Part shown: positions 18,563 to 27,119 of the stretch, piece after piece
Layout of the letters: each line of letters begins with the position of its first letter
How positions within the stretch are numbered: the stretch's first letter is position 1
Origin: Cyanobacteriota bacterium SRBZ.bins.94.201705
GTDB lineage: Bacteria; Cyanobacteriota; Cyanobacteriia; Cyanobacteriales; Cyanobacteriaceae
Reading direction: 5' to 3'
Length of the DNA: 62,485 nt
Assembly (NCBI GenBank): GCA_030549855.1
Contig: JAUQQP010000045.1
Location: 1 to 62,485 of the forward strand
Made by a program: the position numbers and the translations under genes
Notes under the pieces: model-generated
The model's input: the letters and a program-made list of their open reading frames with translations, nothing else
The model's database searches: none
Told to the model about the DNA's origin: nothing

Positions 18563-19306
18563 GTGGGAAAGATGAGGAGGAAAAGACTATTACTGTTGGG
18601 AGGCAGCAGCGAGGCAGTGGAATTACAGCAACGATTGCGTCAGTTAACCCAGGTAGAAGTGATATTCTCCCTTGCAGGCAGCGTCAGTCAACCCAGGGTG
18701 GAGGCTTCCCGCATTGGGGGTTTTGGCGGTGTAGACGGCTTGGTGGAGTATATTCGACGGGAGGGTATTGACTTGTTGATTGATGCCACTCACCCCTTTG
18801 CTGTTAAAATTTCCCTCAATGCCCTTACTGCGGCTAACACTGTTGGCATACCCCATCTTCAACTGGTGCGTCTGCCCTGGGAAAAACAACAGGGGGATAA
18901 TTGGATAGAGGTGGAAAGTCATCAGGAGGCTGCTGAGATTCTCCCCCAGTTAGGTGAGAGGGTATTCCTTACTATTGGGCGTCAGGAATTGGGTAAGTAT
19001 GCCCACTTGTACCAATTATGGTTTCTGATGCGGATGATTGAGTCTCCTTCCCCGCCTATACCCCCAGGAGAAATTCTCTTGGCAAGGGGGCCTTTTTCCC
19101 TCCAACAGGAGATAGAATTGTTACAGCGTTACCGGATACAGGTGATTGTCAGCAAGAATAGTGGGGGGGAGGCTACTTATGCCAAAATCCTCGCGGCAAG
19201 ACAGTTGTCTCTTCCCGTAGTAATGATTAAACGCCCTCCTTTTCCCCCAGCCAATAGGGTGTTTACAGTAGATGCCGCCATTGACTGGTTACGACAGTTA
19301 TTATAA
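18563..19306 (+). CDS. cobK: precorrin-6A reductase
   Basis: Reduces precorrin-6A to precorrin-6B (CobK), or acts on the cobalt form (CbiJ), in adenosylcobalamin/pseudocobalamin synthesis. The 247 residues begin with a Rossmann-like LLLLGGSSEAVEL. The family landmark LIDATHPFAVKIS is at about 72-84, and the C-terminal VSKNSGGEATYAKI is also typical. The GTG at 18563 has AAGAGGA at a good distance; the ATG at 18572 is an alternative. It converges with the cobH-cobI-cobJ operon, so corrin genes sit on both strands here. Confidence 0.9.
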   Translation: MGKMRRKRLLLLGGSSEAVELQQRLRQLTQVEVIFSLAGSVSQPRVEASRIGGFGGVDGLVEYIRREGIDLLIDATHPFAVKISLNALTAANTVGIPHLQLVRLPWEKQQGDNWIEVESHQEAAEILPQLGERVFLTIGRQELGKYAHLYQLWFLMRMIESPSPPIPPGEILLARGPFSLQQEIELLQRYRIQVIVSKNSGGEATYAKILAARQLSLPVVMIKRPPFPPANRVFTVDAAIDWLRQLL

Positions 19307-19326
19307 ACCCCACCCCCGGGCAAAAA

Positions 19327-19352
19327 CAAGCCTTATCCCTACTAATCCCTAC
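19327..19352 (+). repeat. dispersed intergenic repeat, copy 1
   Basis: The 26-bp CAAGCCTTATCCCTACTAAT-CCCTAC between cobK and cbiG/cobJ is nearly identical to a stretch at 24582-24606 downstream of the MAPEG gene. Both lie at convergent 3' ends. Confidence 0.7.
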
Positions 19353-20622
19353 AACCCGGTGGATATTGACGTGGCGTATACACCCACTGTCTATTCCCCT
19401 GTCTTACAATTCTAGTCTGACTGGAACCAACTATGATTATCGTATTCATGTCAGCTAGCTGGCTATTTAAGTCTTTTAAGGGGATAGTTTCTATTTTCTG
19501 TCCTTTTCTTGTCAAACTGTGTCCCAAGATGACAGGAGTGTGGGGGAGACGCCATTTTAACAGAATCTCCCTGGCTTTGTCTAACTGCCATCTCCTGTTT
19601 TTAGAGGCTGGATTGTAAAAGACAATGACAAAATCCCCCCTGGCGGCTAACTCGATTCTTTGGGCAATTGTCTCCCAGGGTTTAAGGATTGTGGAAAGGG
19701 AAATAACACAAAAATCATGCCCAAGAGGCGCACCTGTTAAGGCGGCAGCTGCCTGCATGGCGGATATACCAGGGATAATCTCAATGTCAACTTCCTGCCA
19801 CCTGTGGGGGTTAGCCTCTATCACCTCAAATAGTGTGGCAGCCATACCGTAAATTCCTACATCTCCCCCCGAAATTAGGGCTACCCTTTTGCCGGTTTCT
19901 GCCAGCTGTAATGCCATTTTTGCCCTTTCTAACTCCTGTCGGTTGTCGGAGGCATGACAGACTGTCTCTGGGTTTCGCAAATACGCCACCATATCTAAGT
20001 ATTTCTTGTAGCCTACCCAGTCAGTGGCAGATGATAAGGCATAAAGGGCTTGTGGTATCAGTAAGGCGGTACTACCAGGTCCTACACCTACAAGGCTTAC
20101 CTTCCCTCCTTGGGGGAAAGACAGTGGCTTATTGGCTAACTTTCCAGTCTCTTCCCCTCCTGAGACAAAAGTTTTGGCAGACTCCCAGTTGGCTGGTGTC
20201 AATAGAGGAGTAGAAGGTAAACCTTCCTGAGAGAAAGTCTCCTCACTGCCGGTAATGGCGGCTATCCCTCCCAACACCACCCCTATTTGTCTAGCTATCT
20301 GGTTAGCACCTCTGATTGTACCCAACAAGGGCACACAAACACTCCCATCCTCCCCCACCACAATGACGGGAAATTCTTGCCATTTTTCATGCCATAATGG
20401 GGCTATGGCCTGAATTAGGATACTAGCCTCGCAAATGCCAACAATCCCCACCCCCCGGTTAAATAACTCCCTCATCAACTGGCCAAGATTATCGTACAAT
20501 ACATCTGCCCCTTGACAACCACTGGCCCATCCATAAATCAAAGCCTCTGGCATCGCCGCCTGTATCTTTCTGGCTATCTGCAACCCCCTGTTATTGAGGG
20601 TGACAATGGCTAATTTTGCCAT
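19342..20622 (-). CDS. cobJ: CbiG N-domain-CobJ fusion, precorrin-3B C17-methyltransferase
   Basis: SAM-dependent methylation and ring contraction at C17 in corrin synthesis. Residues 1 to about 145 match the CbiG N-terminal domain (GVGIVGICEASILIQAIAPL, then VIVVGEDGSVCVPLL). From about 173 the CobJ methyltransferase domain follows: KVSLVGVGPGS, ALISGGDVGIYGMA, IEIIPGISAMQAAAALTGAP. At 426 residues it is clearly shorter than the roughly 600-residue CbiG-CobJ fusions I know from cyanobacteria; the middle and C-terminal CbiG segments appear absent, with a short linker in their place. It overlaps the end of cobI by 32 nt. Confidence 0.88.
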   Translation of the reverse strand: MAKLAIVTLNNRGLQIARKIQAAMPEALIYGWASGCQGADVLYDNLGQLMRELFNRGVGIVGICEASILIQAIAPLWHEKWQEFPVIVVGEDGSVCVPLLGTIRGANQIARQIGVVLGGIAAITGSEETFSQEGLPSTPLLTPANWESAKTFVSGGEETGKLANKPLSFPQGGKVSLVGVGPGSTALLIPQALYALSSATDWVGYKKYLDMVAYLRNPETVCHASDNRQELERAKMALQLAETGKRVALISGGDVGIYGMAATLFEVIEANPHRWQEVDIEIIPGISAMQAAAALTGAPLGHDFCVISLSTILKPWETIAQRIELAARGDFVIVFYNPASKNRRWQLDKAREILLKWRLPHTPVILGHSLTRKGQKIETIPLKDLNSQLADMNTIIIVGSSQTRIVRQGNRQWVYTPRQYPPGCRD

Positions 20623-21313
20623 AACTGTTACTAGGGATTAAAATCAACGACCAGTAGGTTATATCAGACAACTGTACTTCCTCAATGGGGATTACCCTCT
20701 GGTTGACCCAAGTAGCCCTCTCAATGTACAATGCCCTATCTATTAACCCCAACTCCCTTAAAATCTCTCTTACCTTGGGGAAATGCCTGCCCAGTTTGAT
20801 AATAGCTGCCCCATCACAGCGGCTTAGCCTGTCTATTATAGTCTCCCTCTGTAAGGTAGCCGGAATAACACTAAACACATCATCCCTGTAACTTAGAGGG
20901 GCACCCAATAGGGCTGCCGCCGCCATTATCGATGAAATCCCTGGTACTACTTCCACGGGAAAACGGGGGGCTAGGAGTTTGTATATATACATGAAGGTGC
21001 CGTAAAACATGGGGTCACCAAGGCATAAAACGGCTACATCCCTACCCTGTTGTAAGTGGGAGGCAATTTGGCTGGCAGCAGCTTGATAGTAGGGGAGGGA
21101 GGATTTTTCTGGGCTAAAGGGCAAGGGCATGGGGATTTCTATCTGTTGTGGGCTAATCAAATCCGCTACTAGGGCCCTTGCCAACACTTTGCCATTTTCC
21201 ATGGTAGGATAGGCTATAACCGGCACTGTCGTCAGAATCCGGTAAGCCTTCAACGTCAACAACTCCCTGTCTCCTGGACCAATACCTACTCCATACAGTT
21301 TTCCTACACTCAT
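20591..21313 (-). CDS. cobI: precorrin-2 C20-methyltransferase
   Basis: SAM-dependent methyltransferase, an early committed step from precorrin-2 to precorrin-3A. The 240 residues have the tetrapyrrole-methylase signature: YGVGIGPGDRELLTLKA at the N-terminus, VAVLCLGDPMFYGTFMYIY, and VEVVPGISSIMAAAALLGAP. Its start overlaps the cobH stop as ATGA (21310-21313), and its end overlaps cobJ by 32 nt, so the three are translationally coupled. Confidence 0.94.
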   Translation of the reverse strand: MSVGKLYGVGIGPGDRELLTLKAYRILTTVPVIAYPTMENGKVLARALVADLISPQQIEIPMPLPFSPEKSSLPYYQAAASQIASHLQQGRDVAVLCLGDPMFYGTFMYIYKLLAPRFPVEVVPGISSIMAAAALLGAPLSYRDDVFSVIPATLQRETIIDRLSRCDGAAIIKLGRHFPKVREILRELGLIDRALYIERATWVNQRVIPIEEVQLSDITYWSLILIPSNSYGKISHCHPQ

Positions 21314-21939
21314 ACTTCCTCCTCCCGGGCTAAAGCGTTGACAGCCGCCGCCGCGATGGCACTACCCCCCCTCCTACCGTGGAGGGTGATAAAAGCCACT
21401 CCCCTAGGATTTTTGGCCAATTCCCGTTTCGCCTCCACCGCACCTACAAAACCCACGGGAAACCCTAGAATTATTGCGGGTTTTGGCGCCCCTTCATCCA
21501 ATAACTCCAGCAGGTGAAACAAAGCCGTGGGGGCATTCCCAATTACCACCACTGCATCCTTCAAATGGGGCAACCACAGTTCCACTGCCGCCGCACTTCT
21601 GGTATTCTTTATCTTATGGGCGATGGTGGGGACCATGGGGTCGTTTATAGTACATATGATCTCATTTTTCGCCTCTAAACGGCCACGGATGATGCCATGT
21701 GCCACCATTTCCGAGTCACACAGTATCTTTGCCCCTTTCTTCAAAGCCTCCCTCCCCCTTTCCACCGCCAAAGAAGATGCCTCCAAATCCTTTACTATGT
21801 CTGTCATCCCACAGGCATGAATTAATCTCACTGCCACCTGTGCCAATCCCCCTTCCAACCCCTTTAAGCAAGCCTCCCTCCTGATTATGGCAAAGGATTG
21901 TCTATAAATCTGTTCCCCGTCGCGAAGATACTCTATCAT
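21310..21939 (-). CDS. cobH: precorrin-8X methylmutase
   Basis: Moves the C11 methyl to C12 to give hydrogenobyrinic (or cobyrinic) acid. The 209 residues include the active-site histidine region RLIHACGMTDI (His41), VGNAPTAL-type motif (VIGNAPTALFHLLELL) and GFPVGFVGAVEAKREL. It is first gene of a cobH-cobI-cobJ operon and divergent from nadE with about 100 bp between starts. I saw no cobalamin riboswitch in that gap. Confidence 0.95.
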   Translation of the reverse strand: MIEYLRDGEQIYRQSFAIIRREACLKGLEGGLAQVAVRLIHACGMTDIVKDLEASSLAVERGREALKKGAKILCDSEMVAHGIIRGRLEAKNEIICTINDPMVPTIAHKIKNTRSAAAVELWLPHLKDAVVVIGNAPTALFHLLELLDEGAPKPAIILGFPVGFVGAVEAKRELAKNPRGVAFITLHGRRGGSAIAAAAVNALAREEEV

Positions 21940-22041
21940 TCCTATATACCACTATCTCTATATCCGCTAGCTACGGCCGTATCATTATATCCACATCGTA
22001 TAATATGGGGAAACACCGTGCCACGGTTGCCTTTTCCTCTT

Positions 22042-23703
22042 ATGAAAATAGCCATTGCCCAACTTAATCCCATCATTGGCGACATTGACTACAATCTCCA
22101 CAAGATTCGCCATACTCTCTCCTTAGCCTCCTCACAAGGGGCAAAATTACTTCTTTTCCCCGAATTAGCTATTTGTGGTTATCCTCCTAAAGACCTACTA
22201 TTCTACAACAGTTTTGTCCAAAAAATCAACCACTCTCTCCATAAATTCGCCCAAGAAATTCCCTCAGAAATCCAGGTATTAATTGGTACAGTAACCCCCA
22301 ATCCTCTAGCAGAAATCCAGGGGGAAAAACCTCTTTATAATAGTGCCGCACTTCTGGCCAACGGTGGTATAAAAGAATTGTTTCATAAACGGCTTTTACC
22401 CACCTACGATGTCTTTGAAGAAGCCCGTTATTTTAGCCCAGGTAGTCGTCCCAACTATTTTAACATCAATGGGATTAAAATAGGCGTCACTATCTGCGAA
22501 GATTTGTGGAATGACGAATCCTTTTGGGGCAAGAAAAATTATCCTTCTAACCCTATAGAGGATTTGATGGAAGCAGATTTAATCATTAATCTCTCCGCTT
22601 CTCCCTACGTATGTGGTAAGCAAAAAATAAGGGAGGAAATGCTATCACATCTAGCTAGAAATTACCACAAGCCTATTATCTATGTAAACCAGGTGGGGGG
22701 AAATGATGATTTGATTTTTGACGGTTATAGTTTTTCTGTTAGCAAAAAAGGCGAAATAATTGCCAGGGCAAAACCCTTTGCGGAGGATTTGATTTATGTG
22801 GAATACAATCCCAAGGAAAAAGATTTGTCACCCCTTCTCCCCCCTCACCCTCTCTACAAACAAGAAGAAGAGGAAATCTATAATGCCCTTGTTTTAGGGG
22901 TAAAAGATTATGCCTACAAATGTGGTTTCTCTAAGGCTGTTTTAGGTTTAAGTGGTGGCATTGACTCCTCCCTAGTAGCTACCATCGCAGTTTCCGCCTT
23001 GGGTAAGGACAATGTCTTGGGAGTCTTAATGCCTTCCCCCTACAGCTCACCCCATTCTATCACAGATGCCCAACAATTGGCACAAAATCTAGGAATAAAA
23101 ACCGAACAATTGCCAATTCAAGATATAATGAATGCCTATGATGATGTTTTATATCCCCTTTTTAAAAATACCGAATTTGGCATTGCCGAAGAGAATCTGC
23201 AATCTAGAATTAGGGGCACTTTGTTAATGGCAATTGCTAATAAGTTTGGGTATTTACTCCTTTCCACCGGCAACAAATCAGAAATGGCTGTGGGATATTG
23301 TACCCTGTATGGAGATATGAATGGTGGCTTGGCGGTGATAGCAGACTTGCCAAAAACTAAAGTCTATTCCCTCTGCAAATGGATTAACAGAAACCAGGAG
23401 ATAATACCAGAAAATGTATTAGTAAAACCCCCTAGTGCCGAATTAAAACCTAACCAGAAAGATGAGGATACCCTTCCCCCCTATCACATCCTCGACGACA
23501 TTTTAGAAAGGTATATCCACCGGCGACAATCCCCCGAAGAAATCGCCAAAGCAGGACATTCTCCCGAGACTATTCAAAAGGTGATAACAATGATAGCCAG
23601 GGCAGAATTTAAACGTAAACAAGCCCCACCAGGATTGAAAATTACTGACAAAGCCTTTGGCACTGGTTGGAAAATGCCAATCGCTAGTCGCTGGTATAAG
23701 TGA
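22042..23703 (+). CDS. nadE: glutamine-dependent NAD+ synthetase
   Basis: ATP-dependent amidation of deamido-NAD using glutamine. The start at 22042 (MKIAIAQLNPIIGDIDYNL) opens the nitrilase-like glutaminase domain; the frame is open 48 codons further upstream, but that part is low-complexity and overlaps cobH. The glutaminase triad is Glu41 (LFPELAICGY), a Lys in FHKRLLPTYDVF and Cys152 (GVTICEDLW). The C-terminal synthetase domain starts near 285, with the PP-loop LSGGIDSSL and STGNKSEMAVGYCTLYGDM. Length is 553 residues, typical for the two-domain form. Confidence 0.95.
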   Translation: MKIAIAQLNPIIGDIDYNLHKIRHTLSLASSQGAKLLLFPELAICGYPPKDLLFYNSFVQKINHSLHKFAQEIPSEIQVLIGTVTPNPLAEIQGEKPLYNSAALLANGGIKELFHKRLLPTYDVFEEARYFSPGSRPNYFNINGIKIGVTICEDLWNDESFWGKKNYPSNPIEDLMEADLIINLSASPYVCGKQKIREEMLSHLARNYHKPIIYVNQVGGNDDLIFDGYSFSVSKKGEIIARAKPFAEDLIYVEYNPKEKDLSPLLPPHPLYKQEEEEIYNALVLGVKDYAYKCGFSKAVLGLSGGIDSSLVATIAVSALGKDNVLGVLMPSPYSSPHSITDAQQLAQNLGIKTEQLPIQDIMNAYDDVLYPLFKNTEFGIAEENLQSRIRGTLLMAIANKFGYLLLSTGNKSEMAVGYCTLYGDMNGGLAVIADLPKTKVYSLCKWINRNQEIIPENVLVKPPSAELKPNQKDEDTLPPYHILDDILERYIHRRQSPEEIAKAGHSPETIQKVITMIARAEFKRKQAPPGLKITDKAFGTGWKMPIASRWYK

Positions 23704-23734
23704 GTATACCAAAAAAAATTCCACCTTGGTTACT

Positions 23735-24109
23735 ATGAAAAACAGTCACAGGAAAAAACAAGATTATACCATCCATCTCCTTAGTCTACTTCTCCTCCTC
23801 TTACTCCAATTAACAGTCGTCTTTCCCTCCCTCGCAAAAGAGATAACTGAAACCAGTCTGGGGGAAAAAATTTTTCAAACCCACTGTGCTGGATGTCACC
23901 CCAATGGTAGTAATATTATAAGAAGGGGTAAAAACCTGAAATTAAAAGCCCTAAAAAGGTACGGGTATGATTCCCCTGAAGCCATCATCCAAATAGTAAC
24001 CCAAGGAAAAAATAACATGTCCGCCTTCGGCAATCGTCTGACAGAGGATGAGATTAAAGCAGTAGCGGAATATGTCCTCACCCAAGCAAAAAATAACTGG
24101 AAATCTTAG
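23735..24109 (+). CDS. c-type cytochrome of the c6 family
   Basis: A 124-residue secreted monohaem protein. From the ATG at 23735 there is a basic n-region and a leucine-rich core (LLSLLLLLLLQLTVVFPSLA), then a cleavage site near ALAKE. The haem motif is CAGCH. The axial ligand is the methionine in GKNNMSAFGNRL. The segment NGSNIIRRGKNLKLKALKRY between them is like cytochrome c6 relatives (c6B/c6C) rather than classical plastocyanin-replacing PetJ, but I cannot settle this by eye. Probable lumenal electron carrier. It follows nadE by 31 nt. Confidence 0.85.
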   Translation: MKNSHRKKQDYTIHLLSLLLLLLLQLTVVFPSLAKEITETSLGEKIFQTHCAGCHPNGSNIIRRGKNLKLKALKRYGYDSPEAIIQIVTQGKNNMSAFGNRLTEDEIKAVAEYVLTQAKNNWKS

Positions 24110-24131
24110 CATTTAACTAGGAGAAGAAACT

Positions 24132-24536
24132 ATGCTATTAGGACCTGCTATAATCACAGTATCAGCCTTAATAGTCTACTTTGTAGTCACCATCAATGTA
24201 GGTAGGGCCAGGAGAAAATATAATGTAATGCCGCCTGCTACCACAGGGAATGAAGACTTTGAAAGGGCATTAAGAGTTCAACAAAATATGTTAGAACAAT
24301 TAGTATTCTTCTTGCCCTTACTCTGGATTTTCTCCTACTATGTTAGCGAATTGTGGGGGGCAATTTTGGGAGGAATTTGGATTCTGGGAAGGATAATATA
24401 CGCCTGGGGTTACTATCAAGAAGCTAGCAAAAGAGCCCCGGGTTTTGCTATTAGTAGTCTTAGCAGTATTGCCCTTCTTTTAGGCTGTTTAATCTCCCTG
24501 TCTACCTCCATTTTTAACAACCTGCCCAGTTTATGA
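24132..24536 (+). CDS. MAPEG family membrane protein
   Basis: 134 residues with four hydrophobic helices (about 4-22, 56-74, 76-92 and 108-126). The family motif is in the first loop: FERALRVQQNMLEQLVFF (residues about 44-61). MAPEG proteins include glutathione S-transferases and leukotriene synthases; the bacterial function is unclear. It has an AGGAG ribosome site 8 nt before ATG and lies 22 nt after the cytochrome gene, so the two may be co-transcribed. Confidence 0.85.
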   Translation: MLLGPAIITVSALIVYFVVTINVGRARRKYNVMPPATTGNEDFERALRVQQNMLEQLVFFLPLLWIFSYYVSELWGAILGGIWILGRIIYAWGYYQEASKRAPGFAISSLSSIALLLGCLISLSTSIFNNLPSL

Positions 24537-24581
24537 TTGTAAACCCCCCGTTAGCACATTACAATTATACCTAGGCACAAG

Positions 24582-24606
24582 GCAAGCCCTATCCCCACTA
24601 ATCCCT
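24582..24606 (+). repeat. dispersed intergenic repeat, copy 2
   Basis: CAAGCCCTATCCCCACTAAT-CCCTA matches 19327-19352 with only C/T differences. It overlaps the stop region of the ABC permease gene on the opposite strand. Confidence 0.7.
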
Positions 24607-25473
24607 AACCCCCGTCATTTTGGAAAAATATAGATTCCCCAGCGACAAAACCAAGATGAAAACAAATAATACAAGGCCTATAGTACAGGCGTAACTGATT
24701 TCCAATTCCCGAAAGGCCTTCTCGTACATGTAATATACTACCGTCTTGGAGGCATTGTTAGGCCCCCCCTGAGTCAACAGGTAAACCTCCTCAAATACCT
24801 TGGAGGCACTCAAGGCAGAAATTACGGCTACTAAGATTATATAAGGGCGCATTAAAGGAATAGTAATATCAAGATGTTTCTTCCATCCTACAGACCCATC
24901 AATAGCCCCAGCCTCATACAACTCGGGGGGAATGCTTTGTAACCCGGCTAGGTAGATAACCATGTAATAACCCAGTCCTTTCCATATGGTGACTATCATA
25001 ACACTCCAAATAGCCCATTTGGGGTTAGTCAGCCAGCCAATCCCCTCTTTGAAGCCAAGACTTAGCCAGAATTGGTTAAAAAGGCCATTGGATAAATATA
25101 TTGCCTTCCAGGCTAACCCTGCTACCACCATGGATACCACCACAGGGGTATAGAAAATAGTACGAAACCACAAAATCGCCGGTAGTCTCTGATTCACTAA
25201 AATGGCCAGTAGGAGGGATAAAATCACCAAAGGTGGTACCACCCCAATGACATATAGCAGAGTATTCCTTACAGTCTGTTGGAAAACTCTATCCTGCATC
25301 AGTTTTTCAAAATTACTCCACCCTACCCACTGTGGCGGCTGCGTCAAATCGTATTCAAAACGGCTAAAACTCAAAGAAAATGCCTGAATCGCCGGCAAAA
25401 AAACTGCTACAAACAAAATCGTCAACGCCGGCAACAGAAATAAATATGGTTTCAATCGCTGTAGCCTACTCAT
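24598..25473 (-). CDS. sugar ABC transporter permease, MalF/UgpA type
   Basis: An inner-membrane subunit of a carbohydrate importer with 291 residues and six hydrophobic helices. The first helix is at about 11-32 (YLFLLPALTILFVAVFLPAI). The cytoplasmic EAA loop, which contacts the ATPase, is EAGAIDGSVGWKKHLDITIP at about 200-219. The partner permease, binding protein and ATPase are not adjacent, so they must be encoded elsewhere. A glucosylglycerol/trehalose-type uptake system is possible but cannot be shown. Confidence 0.9.
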   Translation of the reverse strand: MSRLQRLKPYLFLLPALTILFVAVFLPAIQAFSLSFSRFEYDLTQPPQWVGWSNFEKLMQDRVFQQTVRNTLLYVIGVVPPLVILSLLLAILVNQRLPAILWFRTIFYTPVVVSMVVAGLAWKAIYLSNGLFNQFWLSLGFKEGIGWLTNPKWAIWSVMIVTIWKGLGYYMVIYLAGLQSIPPELYEAGAIDGSVGWKKHLDITIPLMRPYIILVAVISALSASKVFEEVYLLTQGGPNNASKTVVYYMYEKAFRELEISYACTIGLVLFVFILVLSLGNLYFSKMTGVRD

Positions 25474-25553
25474 CTATCCCTCTCCTTACCACACAGTAGC
25501 CCCATTCTAACAGGATTTTGACTTTTCTCCCTCCCTATTACTAGAAAGAAAAA

Positions 25554-25581
25554 TTGTAAAATTCTCGGTATATGCTATAAT
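25554..25581 (+). promoter_or_regulatory. probable sigma-70-type promoter of smc
   Basis: TTGTAA at 25554-25559, 16-bp spacer, TATAAT at 25576-25581, about 72 nt before the smc start. Confidence 0.5.
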
Positions 25582-25653
25582 AATACAGATTCATTTAAAA
25601 CGCTAAAATTTTCAAAAATAAACAGCAATCACACTCCCTATCATCCCCAAAAT

Positions 25654-27066
25654 ATGGTGTTTATTAAACGCATAGAATTGGAACATTTTAAATCTTTCGG
25701 TAAAAGGACAGTAATCCCACTACAACCCGGATTTACGGTAATTTCCGGCCCAAATGGTTCAGGGAAATCCAATATTCTCGATGGTATATTATTCTGTCTT
25801 GGATTGGCAAGTTCTAGAGGAATGCGCGCCGAAAGACTGCCAGATTTAGTCAACTTAAATCATCAGGAAAATAACCGGATATTAGAAACAGTTGTATCCG
25901 TGGTTTTTTCCCTCGATGATTCTCAAGGGGAAGAATTAAAAGTAACCCGCCGTCTCCGCGTCACAAAAAGCGGTAGCTACACATCCACCTTTTACCTCAA
26001 TGATACACCCTGTAATGCATCAGAGCTACAAGAACAGTTACTAAAGCTACGGATATACCCTGAGGGTTATAACGTAGTGCTACAGGGGGATGTAACTCGT
26101 ATTATAACCATGAACAGCAGGGAGAGAAGAGAAATTATTGACGAGTTAGCCGGAGTGGCGGAATTTGACCGTAAAATTGAACAAACCTTAGCTACCCTTG
26201 ATGCCGTTAGGGATAAACAGGAAACCTGTCGCATCCTCCAGGAAGAGTTAATCCAAAACAGTATCCGACTCAAACAAGACGCAGAAAAAGCCATCAAATA
26301 TCAGACACTCAAAACCAAAATTCAGGAGAGAAAACAGTGGGAGTTGGTTGTCAATTGGCATTATCTTCAACTAGAAAAACAACTACTGTCCCAACAAATA
26401 CAACATCTCAATAGCCACCAGGATAGCCTCAGCCTACAACTGCAACAGTCTCAGGAAAAAATTATAACACTTTTGGGAAATTTATCCAACCTAAACTCTC
26501 TTATTAGAGCCTTGGGAGAGGACGAAAAAATCAAGATTACCTCCCAGTTAGCCACGGAAAAAGTCCGAAGGGAAAACCTCGGTAAAAACCTAGAAAATAT
26601 CACCGCTTTGTTGCAGGAATATGCTGCCAAAATTCAAGAATTTAACGCCAGTATTGTTAGCTACGATAACCAAATAAATACTCTTGTTCAAAATATACAG
26701 CTTCTGGAAACCCAAACAATCCCCTCCCTGACAACAGAAAGAGATAACATTAAAATTGCCCTCCACGAGAAGAAGACACAAGCCAATGAAATTGCCAGTC
26801 AATCCCAGGATTTGCTTAACAAGCAGAGGGAATTAAACGGGGAAATTAAACGTTTGCAAGAACAACTCAATCCCCTCCTTACCCGAGAGGCGTTATTGAA
26901 AGAAAGATGTGCTAATCTCTCACAAATCCTGGCAGAAAATGAACAAAAATTGGCTTCCTTGGAGAGGGAAATGCAGAATAAAATACAACTAGTCCATTCT
27001 TTAGAAACAGAGGGGGAAAACTCCAAACAACAAACTCAAGAATTAACAGAGGAAATGATTCTTTAG
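25654..27066 (+). CDS. smc: SMC chromosome segregation ATPase, N-terminal fragment
   Basis: N-terminal ABC head and first coiled coil of the bacterial condensin subunit SMC. The Walker A motif is GPNGSGKSN (32-40), followed by ILDGILFCLGLASSRGMRAERLPDL. From about residue 165 to the end is coiled coil. The frame is intact for 468 codons to 27057. It then enters the second copy of a 62-bp tandem duplication and stops three codons later. If one copy were removed, the frame would join the fragment at 27117-29273, giving a normal SMC of about 1,185 residues. Confidence 0.9.
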   Translation: MVFIKRIELEHFKSFGKRTVIPLQPGFTVISGPNGSGKSNILDGILFCLGLASSRGMRAERLPDLVNLNHQENNRILETVVSVVFSLDDSQGEELKVTRRLRVTKSGSYTSTFYLNDTPCNASELQEQLLKLRIYPEGYNVVLQGDVTRIITMNSRERREIIDELAGVAEFDRKIEQTLATLDAVRDKQETCRILQEELIQNSIRLKQDAEKAIKYQTLKTKIQERKQWELVVNWHYLQLEKQLLSQQIQHLNSHQDSLSLQLQQSQEKIITLLGNLSNLNSLIRALGEDEKIKITSQLATEKVRRENLGKNLENITALLQEYAAKIQEFNASIVSYDNQINTLVQNIQLLETQTIPSLTTERDNIKIALHEKKTQANEIASQSQDLLNKQRELNGEIKRLQEQLNPLLTREALLKERCANLSQILAENEQKLASLEREMQNKIQLVHSLETEGENSKQQTQELTEEMIL

Positions 27067-27119
27067 AAACAGAGGGGGAAAACTCCAAACAACAAACTCA
27101 AGAATTAACAGAGGAAATG
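26996..27119. repeat. exact 62-bp tandem duplication in smc
   Basis: 26996-27057 and 27058-27119 are identical. The unit begins ATTCTTTAGAAACAG and ends AGAGGAAATG. 62 is 2 modulo 3, so it introduces the frameshift and the TAG at 27064-27066. No homology of more than a base or two flanks the unit. Confidence 0.97.

Noticed and set aside
21940..22041. Cobalamin riboswitch upstream of cobH
   Set aside because: The gap is only about 100 bp and no B12-box-like sequence is visible.
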